A DNA stretch of 58,155 bases from Candidatus Zhuqueibacterota bacterium (GCA_016931935.1 JAFGDW010000074.1:1-58155); one strand, 5' to 3'; positions 8,987-17,968 are shown, counted from the stretch's first letter. Numbers and translations: made by a program. The notes: a model not told the origin generated them from the letters alone.

Positions 8987-9634
8987 ATGGTTCAAATACA
9001 TAATGCAAGTTTCAGATATAGCGGTGGTGAAGGTCTGGAACTGGTCAATTTTAATGTTGATCCCGGAGAATTTATTTTTCTGACAGGTGATTCCGGCGCA
9101 GGGAAAAGCACAATTTTAAAGCTTATTTATATGGATATCTTTCCGCAAACCGGTCATGTAATCGTCAATAACTACAATTCCCTGAATATCAAGAAACGGG
9201 AAATTCCCTTTCTTCGTAGAAAACTGGGCATTGTTTTTCAGGATTTTAAACTGCTACATGACCGGGATGTATTTGCGAATGTGGCATTCGCCCTGGAAGT
9301 AACCGGCACACGAAAACGTGATATAAAACGAAAAGTGCTGCGTGTTCTTGCCGAAGTCGGCCTGAACCATAAGCGAAATAAAATGCCTCGACAATTATCC
9401 GGCGGTGAACAACAGCGTGTGGTGATTGCACGCGCATTGGTCAACGAGCCATTTATCCTGCTCGCCGATGAACCGACCGGAAATTTAGACCCTACCGCAA
9501 CGGCTGAGGTGATGGGATTATTGGAACGGATCAATGTACGCGGCACCGCTGTTTTAATGGCAACGCATAACATTCAACTGATACAAAGTCAGAACAGACG
9601 CATTGTTACAATTGAAAAAGGAATTGTGAAATAA
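8987..9634 (+). CDS. ftsE: Cell division ATP-binding protein FtsE
   Basis: The 215-residue ABC ATPase has Walker A GDSGAGKST (34-42), a Q-loop at VFQDFKLL, ABC signature LSGGEQQRV near residue 138 and Walker B ILLADEPTG near 158. Length and the immediately following ftsX identify it as FtsE rather than a general exporter subunit. FtsEX sits at the inner membrane of the divisome and regulates cell-wall hydrolases. It begins directly after the methyltransferase stop and ends one base before ftsX starts, so the two subunits are translated together. Confidence 0.95.
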   Translation: MVQIHNASFRYSGGEGLELVNFNVDPGEFIFLTGDSGAGKSTILKLIYMDIFPQTGHVIVNNYNSLNIKKREIPFLRRKLGIVFQDFKLLHDRDVFANVAFALEVTGTRKRDIKRKVLRVLAEVGLNHKRNKMPRQLSGGEQQRVVIARALVNEPFILLADEPTGNLDPTATAEVMGLLERINVRGTAVLMATHNIQLIQSQNRRIVTIEKGIVK

Positions 9635-9635
9635 C

Positions 9636-10484
9636 ATGTTCTACAGTATAAGGGAAGGTTTCGCCGGCCTGATACGCGCCAAGGTTGCCAGTACAATAAC
9701 AATTACAGTGATTAGTCTTTCTCTGGTGTTGGTGGGTTTTTTTCTTATTTTTATTTTTAACGCTACCCGTCTGGTCGATACCATTCAGAATCGTATCGAG
9801 CTGGAAGTCTTTATCGATAATTCGTTTACACCCGAACAAACCGAAGTCCTGAGAAACTCAATTAATTATATGGCTGGTGTCCTTCAGGTGACGTATGTAT
9901 CCAAAGAACAGGCGATGGAAATTTATAAAAAATTCTTCAATGAAGACGATTTTGAAATTTTAGATGAAAATCCTTTACCGGCATCGTTCCAGATCAAGTT
10001 AATAAAAGAATACCGAAATAGTAAAATGGCAAATCAAATCATCCAGCAGATTGCGCAGTTGGATGGCGTGGATGATATTGAATTTCGCAACGATATTCTG
10101 GTCACAATCGAAAAGTACATGGATTATTTGATGATTGGTATTTTAACAGCCGGTAATTTATTGCTAATCGGGGCGGTTGCATTGGTGTCCAACACTATCA
10201 AATTGGTAATTCTGTCACGCATACGAATCATAGAAACCATGCGTCTTGTCGGGGCCACAAAGGGGTTCATTCGTCGACCGTTTATCTTTGAAGGAATTTT
10301 TCAGGGGGTATTTGGGGCAATTCTTTCGATATTGTTTTTTTATATTACTGTAAAAATTATCGATGTTGAAATTCCTGGCATTATTGTTGTAAACAGCTAC
10401 ATCTATCTTATGTTATTCGGATTGGGTCTGTTTTTAGGGGCAATTGGCAGTATTCTGGCAATGCAAAGATTTCTAAAATTCTAA
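9636..10484 (+). CDS. ftsX: Cell division protein FtsX
   Basis: The 282-residue membrane protein has the FtsX layout: a cytoplasmic N-terminus, a first helix at about 20-45, a periplasmic domain of about 120 residues with the VTYVSKEQAMEIYKK segment, and three C-terminal helices containing the FtsX-type IRIIETMRLVGATKGFIRRPF loop. It pairs with FtsE encoded immediately upstream and should transmit ATP hydrolysis to a periplasmic amidase or activator; none is encoded nearby. A sigma70-like promoter for hrcA starts eleven bases after its stop, so transcription probably changes unit here. Confidence 0.94.
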   Translation: MFYSIREGFAGLIRAKVASTITITVISLSLVLVGFFLIFIFNATRLVDTIQNRIELEVFIDNSFTPEQTEVLRNSINYMAGVLQVTYVSKEQAMEIYKKFFNEDDFEILDENPLPASFQIKLIKEYRNSKMANQIIQQIAQLDGVDDIEFRNDILVTIEKYMDYLMIGILTAGNLLLIGAVALVSNTIKLVILSRIRIIETMRLVGATKGFIRRPFIFEGIFQGVFGAILSILFFYITVKIIDVEIPGIIVVNSYIYLMLFGLGLFLGAIGSILAMQRFLKF

Positions 10485-10494
10485 GATAATTTTC

Positions 10495-10523
10495 TTGACA
10501 AAGGTTTTAAAAATTATTATCTT
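10495..10523 (+). promoter_or_regulatory. Sigma70-type promoter for the hrcA group
   Basis: TTGACA (10495-10500) is followed after exactly 17 bases by TATCTT (10518-10523). It lies between ftsX and hrcA and would give a leader of roughly 160 bases. No CIRCE operator (TTAGCACTC-N9-GAGTGCTAA) is visible near it. Confidence 0.55.
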
Positions 10524-10618
10524 CAATAACTAATCCTATTTAGCTAAGATTACATTTTTTGTAGTTTTTGTATGAAACGATTTTCAGATTTGTTATAGAA
10601 TTTCAATGTGGGATGAAG

Positions 10619-10651
10619 ATGCGTTTGGATTTTAAAGGAAGCCGAACGCAT
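10619..10651 (+). promoter_or_regulatory. Leader hairpin upstream of hrcA
   Basis: Positions 10619-10628 and 10642-10651 form a 10-bp stem with one G-U pair and a 13-base loop, followed by TTTATTG. It lies in the predicted hrcA leader, 37 bases before the start codon. It could be an attenuator, an mRNA stabiliser or a temperature-responsive element; the short U tract makes efficient termination doubtful. Confidence 0.4.
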
Positions 10652-10688
10652 TTTATTGTAATCTGTAACGTGATTTTTTGGAAATGCT

Positions 10689-11717
10689 ATGAATCCTGAA
10701 CTAACACAACGTGAAAATATTATTCTTCAATCCATTGTGCAGACATTTATTGCGAAAGCCTCGCCGGTGGGTTCCCGATACATTTCTAAGGAATTTCAGT
10801 ACGGATTAAGCTCGGCAACAATCCGTAATGTCATGATGGACCTTGAAGACAAAGGTTATATTACTCAGCCACATACATCTGCTGGCCGCGTTCCGACAAC
10901 GATCGGGTATCGTTACTATGTAAATGGCCTGATGGAAATTGAAGAGTTGACACAAATCGAACGGCAGGCAATTCGTAAATACCTGAGTGATGTTGATAAA
11001 ACAGATGTTGAGACAATTCTGGAAAAAGCGAGCAAAGCGCTTTGCAAGATCTCGAATTTGCTGGGTGTTGTATTATCACCCCGCATATTGAAAGGGAGAT
11101 TTAAAAAGCTTGAGCTTGTTAAGGTTAATGACAACGTGCTCATGGTAATTATATCCATTGATTCCGGACTTGTTAAAACAATTACGCTCGAAGTTAAGTC
11201 TGATATTTCCCGCGATAAGCTGGATGACACCACACGAATTCTCAATGAACGATTGTCGGGCTTGACGTTAAAAGAAATTCGCGATACTATCGATGTCAGG
11301 ATGCAGGATGTATCCACAGGCGATTCCGATTTGCTTAAACAATTTGTAAAATCTGCGGATCGACTTTTTATTGTGGATAACGACAGTCTGTATATGAGTG
11401 GCGCGCAAAATATTTTAACTCAGCCTGAATTTTTACAGGTCGATAAGATGCAGCACATTCTTGAGCTTATTGACAATAAGCAGGAGCTTGTTTATATTCT
11501 CAATGAATATGATGATGATGAATATGTTATTATTTCGATCGGGAATGAAAACCAGTCACAAGTGCTGCATGATTGCAGTTTGGTGACAAATAACTATAAA
11601 ATTGGAAGTGTAACAGGTACAGTGGGTGTAATTGGTCCCACTCGAATGCAATATTCAAAATTAATTCCACTCGTGGAATTTATCACTGAAGAGCTCAATA
11701 ACCTGTTCAATAAATAG
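10689..11717 (+). CDS. hrcA: Heat-inducible transcription repressor HrcA
   Basis: The 342-residue protein has the HrcA layout. The N-terminal winged helix includes ENIILQSIVQTFI and the wing motif SSATIRNVMMDLEDKGYI, followed by QPHTSAGRVPTTIGYRYYV, a family hallmark. The remainder is the GAF-like and dimerisation part, and the protein ends with the conserved GPTRMQYSKLIPLVEFI. HrcA binds CIRCE and represses groE and dnaK operons, with GroEL as thermosensor. It heads a run with grpE and dnaJ. No CIRCE was found at its own promoter, so feedback control may be absent here or the operator divergent. Confidence 0.95.
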   Translation: MNPELTQRENIILQSIVQTFIAKASPVGSRYISKEFQYGLSSATIRNVMMDLEDKGYITQPHTSAGRVPTTIGYRYYVNGLMEIEELTQIERQAIRKYLSDVDKTDVETILEKASKALCKISNLLGVVLSPRILKGRFKKLELVKVNDNVLMVIISIDSGLVKTITLEVKSDISRDKLDDTTRILNERLSGLTLKEIRDTIDVRMQDVSTGDSDLLKQFVKSADRLFIVDNDSLYMSGAQNILTQPEFLQVDKMQHILELIDNKQELVYILNEYDDDEYVIISIGNENQSQVLHDCSLVTNNYKIGSVTGTVGVIGPTRMQYSKLIPLVEFITEELNNLFNK

Positions 11718-11733
11718 CGGAGGAGAGTAAGCA

Positions 11734-12285
11734 TTGGTGGCTGAACAGGATGTTAAAACTGCTGAGTTAAATCAGAAAAGTAAACAAAAGAAGTCCAATA
11801 ATAAAACAGGCGCTGCAAAACGTAGAAATTATAAACAGGAATTGCAGGAAGCAACGAAGGAACTCGAGGCGCTTAAAGATCAGCATCTTCGAACGCGTGC
11901 TGAATTTGAAAATTACAAAAAGCGCCGGGATAAGGAAGTCGCATCTTTTATGCAGAATGCGAATAGCCAGCTCCTGGAGTCTCTTTTGCCAATTCTCGAT
12001 GATTTTGACCGATCTTTTGAAGCACAGATGGACGACGAAGAACGTAACGATCCATTTTTTCAGGGGATTGAATTGATGTATCAAAAGTTTAAGGGTATTT
12101 TGACGACTGCGGGAGTCGAAGCGATTGAATGCGTGGGCAAGCCTTTTGATCCGGAATTTCATGAAGCGTTAATGCAAATGGAAAGCAAACAGCATCCTGC
12201 AAATACCGTATTGAATGAAGTTGTCAAGGGATATAAGCTCAGAGATAAAGTTCTGCGATATGCTAAAGTGGTTGTGAGCAAGTAG
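11734..12285 (+). CDS. grpE: Nucleotide exchange factor GrpE
   Basis: The 183-residue protein has a lysine-rich N-terminus, a long coiled coil with RAEFENYKKRRDKE, and the C-terminal beta domain with DPEFHEALMQM and VVKGYKLRDKVLRYAKVVV, the GrpE signature. It releases ADP from DnaK. GGAGGAG at 11719-11725 supports initiation at TTG 11734 (eight-base spacer) or GTG 11737. It lies 16 bases after hrcA and just before dnaJ; dnaK, usually between grpE and dnaJ, is not here. Confidence 0.94.
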   Translation: MVAEQDVKTAELNQKSKQKKSNNKTGAAKRRNYKQELQEATKELEALKDQHLRTRAEFENYKKRRDKEVASFMQNANSQLLESLLPILDDFDRSFEAQMDDEERNDPFFQGIELMYQKFKGILTTAGVEAIECVGKPFDPEFHEALMQMESKQHPANTVLNEVVKGYKLRDKVLRYAKVVVSK

Positions 12286-12306
12286 GGATTGGAGTATGTG
12301 CTATCG

Positions 12307-13440
12307 ATGAAAAGAGATTATTACGAAGTGCTCGGTATCTCACGAGATGCGAATGATAATGAAATAAAGAAAGCCTACCGCAAGCTTGCAATGGAATTTC
12401 ACCCGGATCGGAATCCGGGAAATAAAGAAGCGGAAGAGAAGTTTAAAGAAGCTTCGGAAGCGTATGAAGTTTTAAAGGATGCACAAAAACGACAGCGATA
12501 TGATCGTTTTGGGCACCAGGATGCTGGCGCCGGTCATGGGGGATTCTCCGGCGGTTTTGATTTTGATTTAAGCGATGCGTTACGTACGTTCATGTCTGAA
12601 GGTTTTTTTGGCGATTTTTTTGGCGGATCATCACGCAGTCGGGGGCCGAGACAGCAACGTGGGGCCGATTTGCAATTACGTTTAAAACTGACGTTGGAAG
12701 AAATTGCCACTGGTGTTGAAAAAAAACTGAAATTAAAACGATATGTACGTTGCGATGAGTGCGATGGTTCGGGTGCACAACGCGGAACGTCTACGATAAC
12801 ATGTCCGTATTGCAAAGGCGCGGGCGAAATTCGTCAGGCATCACGATCGATATTTGGACAATTTGTAAATATCACCACATGTTCTCATTGCGGTGGCCAG
12901 GGTCAGATTGTGGCCGAACCGTGTGTTGTTTGTAATGGTGACGGACGTGTAAAGGGCGAACGTTCAATTAATGTAAAAATTCCTGCCGGTGTCACAACCG
13001 GTAATTATATTTCTCTGGAAGGTGAAGGACACGCCGGACCAAAAGGCGGACCAACCGGAGATGCGATTATTTTGATAGAAGAGCAAGAACACGACCTATT
13101 TGAACGCCATGGCGATGATATTCTTTATCATCTCTATGTCAATTTTAGCCAGGTTGCGCTCGGCGATCAGGTCGATGTGCCGACGCTAACAAATAAAGCC
13201 AAGCTTACGATTCCTCCAGGTACACAATCCGGTAAAATTCTCCGGATGAAGGGTAAAGGAATCCCCCATTTGAACGGCTATCATGTGGGTGATCAGTTAG
13301 TTAGTGTACATGTTTGGACGCCATCCAAACTATCGGAAAAAGAAAAGAAATTGTTACAAGAATTGGCAGTCTGTGAAGGTCTCCAGCCACCAAAGGGAGA
13401 TAAAAGCTTTTTTCAAAAAGTGAAAGATGCATTTATTTAA
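12307..13440 (+). CDS. dnaJ: Molecular chaperone DnaJ
   Basis: The 377-residue type I J-protein begins MKRDYYEVLG. An in-frame TTG at 12289 would add six residues with no homology value, while GGAG at 12291-12294 fits ATG 12307. The J domain holds the HPD motif near residue 33, followed by a Gly/Phe-rich segment and four zinc-binding repeats CDECDGSG, CPYCKGAG, CSHCGGQG and CVVCNGDG, then the two substrate-binding beta domains. DnaJ delivers clients to DnaK and stimulates its ATPase. It directly follows grpE, giving hrcA-grpE-dnaJ. Confidence 0.96.
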   Translation: MKRDYYEVLGISRDANDNEIKKAYRKLAMEFHPDRNPGNKEAEEKFKEASEAYEVLKDAQKRQRYDRFGHQDAGAGHGGFSGGFDFDLSDALRTFMSEGFFGDFFGGSSRSRGPRQQRGADLQLRLKLTLEEIATGVEKKLKLKRYVRCDECDGSGAQRGTSTITCPYCKGAGEIRQASRSIFGQFVNITTCSHCGGQGQIVAEPCVVCNGDGRVKGERSINVKIPAGVTTGNYISLEGEGHAGPKGGPTGDAIILIEEQEHDLFERHGDDILYHLYVNFSQVALGDQVDVPTLTNKAKLTIPPGTQSGKILRMKGKGIPHLNGYHVGDQLVSVHVWTPSKLSEKEKKLLQELAVCEGLQPPKGDKSFFQKVKDAFI

Positions 13441-13443
13441 TCC

Positions 13444-13857
13444 ATGGGCGGTTTTTCAAAATCGGAATATGTCATATTCATTGGTTTGATTTGTTTGTTT
13501 CTGGCTGGTACGTTGAATGAAAAGTATCATCCTTTCAAACATCAGCGTGCTATCGATGAAGTACAACAAGCCAAGCTTATCGCTTTCGAACAAACACTGT
13601 TGAGCAGCCGTTACCGAAAGCCAAATGTAAAACCAGTGCCAATCGATACAGCGATCAAAATAATCGACATAAATGATGCACAACTTGAAGACTGGGAACA
13701 ATTGCCTAAAATTGGGCCGGTTCTGGCGCAACGAATTCTTGATTTTCGAGGCACCAATGGTGCTTTTAAAAGCATTGAACAGCTAATTGAAGTAAACGGA
13801 ATAGGGCAAAAAAAGTTAGATGCGATTCGACCATACTTAGTTATCATACATAAATAA
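13444..13857 (+). CDS. ComEA-like helix-hairpin-helix protein
   Basis: The 137-residue protein has an N-terminal hydrophobic segment (about 8-22) and a C-terminal helix-hairpin-helix pair: INDAQLEDWEQLPKIGPVLAQRILDFR and then LIEVNGIGQKKLDAIRPYL. This matches the ComEA/T2SS-K-like HhH domain that binds double-stranded DNA. The membrane anchor suggests a periplasm-facing DNA-binding role in DNA uptake. It is four bases after dnaJ, and a prepilin-like gene follows 22 bases later, which supports a competence or pilus link. Evidence for uptake itself is contextual only. Confidence 0.75.
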   Translation: MGGFSKSEYVIFIGLICLFLAGTLNEKYHPFKHQRAIDEVQQAKLIAFEQTLLSSRYRKPNVKPVPIDTAIKIIDINDAQLEDWEQLPKIGPVLAQRILDFRGTNGAFKSIEQLIEVNGIGQKKLDAIRPYLVIIHK

Positions 13858-13879
13858 ATAGATTTAATTAGGAGGGAAA

Positions 13880-14773
13880 ATGGCAACTGATAAGGCCAAG
13901 GGATCAATCTTGCTTGAAATTTCAATTGTAGTGCTAGCCGCTGCGTTAATTGCAACGATTTTATACCCAAAGATGGTCTGGCAAGAGGCAGAAAAAGATA
14001 CACAAACCTGTCGCGCAAATATGGATCGAATTCTGAAGGCGGAATTGGTCTATATGACATATCACAATACGTATGAAGACACACTGGATAAAGCATTTTC
14101 ATTTATTGAGAATGATACGACCGGTGAAATCATTATGAGTTATGTCAATACAGATACTGTACTGGCAAAACAATTGCTTGCTTCATTGACCAGCAAGTAT
14201 AAAGATGCAGATGATATCATTCAAAATCATTTGGCGGATACACTGCTGTTTACCGTTTTGGAAACGACAAAATATGATTCTAACCTTGCCAAAGTAATTT
14301 TAAGGCGTTACGATGCAATTCCACCAATGGCTGATTCTCTGCAATTGTTAAGGGGATTGGACAGCAGTTCTGTCTGGATGTTCAAAAAACTTTCCGAAGA
14401 ATTTAGTGGTTTACAGCTTATAACGCCCCTTCGCGAGGACGATTCATTGAAACTTGTAATGCAGCGTTATGATCCGGAAATCCCTGTAGGAGCATTGGTC
14501 GATACGCTTTATAAAAATCCTGTTTGGGCTGCTTCCGTTGACAGTGCGGTAAACGCTACGTTGGCATCGATTCATAATTGTCCGACTACCGGTGAAACTT
14601 ATAAAATTTCAGTGGACGATACAACAGTAATTAAAAAGATTAGCATTTATTGTCCACTCGATTCAACGGATATCGAAGCGGCGAAAAAAGATTTTATAAA
14701 ATATCATCTGGGACATTTGCGTTTACATAATCATGGCGCGATTGTTGAAGGTGAAAAAAATTGGCTACAATAA
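13880..14773 (+). CDS. Type IV prepilin-like / pseudopilin protein
   Basis: The 297-residue protein has a short basic leader ending KG, then SILLE and a continuous hydrophobic helix to about residue 34. This is a type IV prepilin cleavage site with Glu at mature position 5. Residues 40-55 (CRANMDRILKAELVYM) look like the pseudopilin spine. Near the C-terminus CPTTGETYKI followed later by CPLD resembles the paired-cysteine end of GspG-like pseudopilins. The middle 170 residues match nothing I recognise, so it is longer than a typical pilin. A strong GGAGGG lies just upstream. It precedes a PilM-like gene, so a minor pilin or pseudopilin of a pilus or secretion machine is likely. Confidence 0.65.
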   Translation: MATDKAKGSILLEISIVVLAAALIATILYPKMVWQEAEKDTQTCRANMDRILKAELVYMTYHNTYEDTLDKAFSFIENDTTGEIIMSYVNTDTVLAKQLLASLTSKYKDADDIIQNHLADTLLFTVLETTKYDSNLAKVILRRYDAIPPMADSLQLLRGLDSSSVWMFKKLSEEFSGLQLITPLREDDSLKLVMQRYDPEIPVGALVDTLYKNPVWAASVDSAVNATLASIHNCPTTGETYKISVDDTTVIKKISIYCPLDSTDIEAAKKDFIKYHLGHLRLHNHGAIVEGEKNWLQ

Positions 14774-14817
14774 ACACAGATTTTGACGACGTGATCATTA
14801 GTGGGTAGGGATAGCGA

Positions 14818-15780
14818 ATGACTGATACAAATGTCGATACCCTGGTTGGTATTGTCCTGAAAAATGAGAATATGAAAATTGTGGAAATTGAGTCGAGTGG
14901 GGGAGACCAATTCCGCATCAACAAAATAACAGAAGAAAAGTTAGATATTCCATTTGTAGCAGAAACAATAAAAGATGGAAGTTATGTTTCTGATTTTGCA
15001 GACAAAATTGCAAATGTTCTGGACAAACACGGATTTAGTACCGAGCATGCAATACTAACAGTACCTAATGACATGCTTGTCATTAAGAAGTATCCGTATG
15101 ATAATGATTTTAGTGATGAAGAAATAATCGATCAGGTGGATTGGGAAGTAAAACAATTTTCCTATTCACCTGATGATGAATATGTAATAGATTTTGGAAA
15201 ACTAACGCACTCCCGGGCCACTGAACATAATGAACTGGTAGTTGTAGCCGTTCGTAAAGCAGTGGTCGGATTTATTAAAGAAGTATTCACACGCGCCAAT
15301 GTAAAACTCCGTGTTGTGGATGCAGAAGTATTTGCCGCCATTCGAGCCATTAACAAAAATTATGAAGCTCGTGATGGAGATGTTACAGCCCTAATCAATA
15401 TCGAGCAACAGGGGATTCAATTCATTATCATCGATAGTGGTGAATTCTTTACGTCCTATCAAATCCCCCTCCAATTTAAACCAGATGACCCGGAGAATTC
15501 AAAGACAGAAACGATTATCAAGATGACCTCAAAGGAGCTCAAACGTATCATCATCGACCATAAGTTGGGAGAAAAAATTGAAGATCTGAGCCGTATTTTC
15601 CTTTTTGGAGATCTTGTACTTGATCCTGTGTTAGAAACGTTGCAGAATTCGTACAATGTACGCATTGACAGGGCGAATCCTTTTCGACGATTACGATTTG
15701 CGCCGAACGTAAGTGTGGACGAATATATTTGGTCCCGGCCTGAGACATTTACGATTTGTGTGGGGTGTGCGCTGAGATAA
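14818..15780 (+). CDS. PilM-like type IV pilus assembly ATPase-fold protein
   Basis: The 320-residue protein has the actin-like architecture of PilM: LVGIVLKNENMKIVEI at the N-terminus, ILTVPNDMLVIKKYP with a following acidic EEIIDQVDWEVKQF, a central ALINIEQQGIQFIIID, and a C-terminal ANPFRRLRF and ETFTICVGCALR, matching the family's end. PilM is a cytoplasmic protein that binds the N-terminus of PilN and links the pilus platform to the ATPases. The next gene starts with a PilN-like INLL motif, consistent with that partnership. Sequence divergence is large, so the assignment rests on motif order and context. Confidence 0.7.
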   Translation: MTDTNVDTLVGIVLKNENMKIVEIESSGGDQFRINKITEEKLDIPFVAETIKDGSYVSDFADKIANVLDKHGFSTEHAILTVPNDMLVIKKYPYDNDFSDEEIIDQVDWEVKQFSYSPDDEYVIDFGKLTHSRATEHNELVVVAVRKAVVGFIKEVFTRANVKLRVVDAEVFAAIRAINKNYEARDGDVTALINIEQQGIQFIIIDSGEFFTSYQIPLQFKPDDPENSKTETIIKMTSKELKRIIIDHKLGEKIEDLSRIFLFGDLVLDPVLETLQNSYNVRIDRANPFRRLRFAPNVSVDEYIWSRPETFTICVGCALR

Positions 15781-15823
15781 AATTGACTTTCAATTTGGAA
15801 TCAGCCCTAGCATAGGAGGTGCC

Positions 15824-16894
15824 ATGGTAGATATTAATTTATTGGGTGACGAAAAACCAGATCAAGATAGTACAGAAAGTAGTGAAGGTTATACTGATTC
15901 GTATGGTCCGGACACCAATGATGATCTTGGTCCCAGTCAGGATTATGGGGATGCCGATCTCGATGAAACACTTTATGGAGCATACACTCAAACAAGCTCC
16001 AAAAAAGCGGTTTTTATTGGGACAGGTATTATTGTTGTTGCTGCTATTGCAGTTGGCGCATATTATTTTCTTGTCATGAAAAAGGGAAAGCCAGCAGCAA
16101 AACCACCTGTTGTTACTGAGCAACCGCAAACTCAGCCACAGCAAACACCGCAACAGGCGCAGCAACCGGCGATAACGCAACAAGCGCCTCAGCAACAACA
16201 ACAAACCCCGCAGACATCAACTAATGTGTCTCAACCGGCAACTCAAACACCGCCTCCGCCACCACCGGTCGCGGATAATGTGCCACCACACATTAGAAGT
16301 ATTGTTGTTTCGAATCAGCAGGGCGTGCGGACGATTGAGGCGATCCTGTCAACGATTCCCCAAAATGTCAAAGCAACACTCATTCAGTATCGCGATGGTG
16401 ATTTCCTGATAGATGTGCACGGAAGTTCTTCTTCCAATTTGGGGGCGATGAATAGTCGGTTTCAACAGAGTATCCCTAATGGCAGCGTCAAAATGGTATC
16501 CCAGGAGAGTCGGCAATTACAAGGCCGCGAGTATCAACAGGCACTATTCCAGGGGAGTATCAGTTCAGGAGCTTCCGGACGAATATCAGCACCCAGTTTT
16601 GTGTCGGTCGATCAAGTCCGTTCTGCTTTTAAAAGTTCTTGCTCACAGGTTGGGTTAAGCTTAAAAGAATTTGATGTCAAACGGGAGATCAGTACATCTC
16701 AATTTGTGAAAACACCAATTCTATTCAAAGCAATCGGGACAAAAGATGCGGCGCTTAATTTCCTGAATGCGATAATTCAACAAAACATGAATGTGAATTT
16801 GGCAAAAATTGTATTTACAACCCCTGTACGTGATCTAAATGATCAGAGCGTTAACCTTATTCTTAATTTGGAAATATATCAACCGACACTTTAG
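15824..16894 (+). CDS. PilN/PilO-like single-pass membrane protein with Pro/Gln-rich linker
   Basis: The 356-residue protein starts MVDINLLGDE, similar to the PilN INLLP peptide that inserts into PilM. An acidic cytoplasmic region to about residue 60 and one membrane helix at about 65-85 follow. A long Pro/Gln/Thr-rich linker spans about 90-150, and a periplasmic domain runs to the end. The periplasmic part has an SSSNLGAMNSRFQQ-type segment reminiscent of ferredoxin-like PilN/PilO folds, but this is weak. AGGAGGT at 15814-15820 precedes the start. It follows the PilM-like gene by 43 bases. Its Q-rich linker is low complexity, so length may vary between strains. Confidence 0.55.
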   Translation: MVDINLLGDEKPDQDSTESSEGYTDSYGPDTNDDLGPSQDYGDADLDETLYGAYTQTSSKKAVFIGTGIIVVAAIAVGAYYFLVMKKGKPAAKPPVVTEQPQTQPQQTPQQAQQPAITQQAPQQQQQTPQTSTNVSQPATQTPPPPPPVADNVPPHIRSIVVSNQQGVRTIEAILSTIPQNVKATLIQYRDGDFLIDVHGSSSSNLGAMNSRFQQSIPNGSVKMVSQESRQLQGREYQQALFQGSISSGASGRISAPSFVSVDQVRSAFKSSCSQVGLSLKEFDVKREISTSQFVKTPILFKAIGTKDAALNFLNAIIQQNMNVNLAKIVFTTPVRDLNDQSVNLILNLEIYQPTL

Positions 16895-16920
16895 GTTTTT
16901 CGGGAGCAGGAAACGCTGGT

Positions 16921-17490
16921 ATGAGGGTCATTGCAGGCGAGCATAGAGGGCGACGTTTAATAGTACCGAAAGGATTAGATGTCCGCCCGACGGCTGACCG
17001 GGTAAAACAGTTTATATTTGACGTTCTTTCGGGTGAGATAGAAGGTGCTGATGTGCTGGATTTATTCGCCGGTACCGGAAATCTTGGAATTGAAGCACTA
17101 AGCCGGGGAGCTGCCCACGCGACCTTTGTCGATCAAAATACGATTGCTGCCAAAACAATCACGCAAAATATTGAATTATTGGGTTTGGAAACACGATCAA
17201 CGCTGATAAAAAGGGATGTAATATCCGTAATAAAGCACTCTGATTTTCCACCCTTCACATTCAATCTCATTTTTGCTGATCCGCCTTACGATTATGAAAA
17301 TCATAGGATGCTTTTAATGGAGATAGCAGAAAAGAAACTTCTGCATCCGGAAGGGTGGCTTATTCTGGAACATCCGACATCCATGTCGTTGAATGGTACT
17401 TTTGAAAGATTAGCCGTCAGTCGGGTACGAAAATTGGGCAATACTAGTATTTCAATGTTTAAAAATGATAATGTGAATGATTACGAATAA
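16921..17490 (+). CDS. rsmD: 16S rRNA (guanine(966)-N2)-methyltransferase RsmD
   Basis: The 189-residue enzyme begins MRVIAGEHRGRRL and RPTADRVKQFIFDVL, both RsmD hallmarks. It has SAM motif LDLFAGTGNLGIEALSRGA near residue 46 and the catalytic DPPY near 120. It methylates N2 of G966 of 16S rRNA in the assembled small subunit. The 3' end overlaps coaD by 14 bases, the widely conserved rsmD-coaD pair, so translation is coupled. Confidence 0.94.
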   Translation: MRVIAGEHRGRRLIVPKGLDVRPTADRVKQFIFDVLSGEIEGADVLDLFAGTGNLGIEALSRGAAHATFVDQNTIAAKTITQNIELLGLETRSTLIKRDVISVIKHSDFPPFTFNLIFADPPYDYENHRMLLMEIAEKKLLHPEGWLILEHPTSMSLNGTFERLAVSRVRKLGNTSISMFKNDNVNDYE

Positions 17491-17968
17491 AATTGGCATA
17501 TATCCGGGCACGTTTGATCCGATTACCAATGGCCATGTCGATATTATTGAACGGTCGGTTATGTTATTTGAAAAGGTGATTGTTGCAGTCACAAATAATC
17601 CCAAAAAATCCCCGTTATTTACGGTTGATGAACGTGTTGATATGATACGTACAGTTGTGCAAGGCATGAAAAATATTGAGGTAGAAAGTTTTAATGAATT
17701 GCTTGTAAATTACGCACTGAAACGAAATGCAACTGCCATTATTCGTGGATTGCGCGCGACCTCGGATTTTGAATATGAATTTCAAATGGCGCTTGTTAAT
17801 AGAAAACTGGCAAGCAATTTGCTCACTGTTTTTTTAATGCCCAACGAGAAGTATACATATCTCAATTCAACAATTGTTAAAGAATTGGGTCGTCTTGATG
17901 GCGACATAGCTGATTTTGTACCGAAGGAAATCCATAGTCGAATAATATCAAAATTAGATAAGCGCTAA
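17477..17968 (+). CDS. coaD: Phosphopantetheine adenylyltransferase CoaD
   Basis: The 163-residue protein shows the nucleotidyltransferase motif GTFDPITNGH (11-20), with the TNGH element, then VAVTNNPKKSPLF, the AIIRGLR segment, and YTYLNSTIVKEL, matching the ISSTxVRE motif. It transfers AMP from ATP to 4'-phosphopantetheine, the penultimate step of CoA synthesis. It starts inside rsmD and is followed by a 67-base gap before a TPR gene. Confidence 0.95.
   Translation: MITNKIGIYPGTFDPITNGHVDIIERSVMLFEKVIVAVTNNPKKSPLFTVDERVDMIRTVVQGMKNIEVESFNELLVNYALKRNATAIIRGLRATSDFEYEFQMALVNRKLASNLLTVFLMPNEKYTYLNSTIVKELGRLDGDIADFVPKEIHSRIISKLDKR

Noticed and set aside
10485..10688. CIRCE operator upstream of hrcA
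   Set aside because: No TTAGCACTC/GAGTGCTAA pair or close variant is present; the inverted repeat found there has a different sequence.
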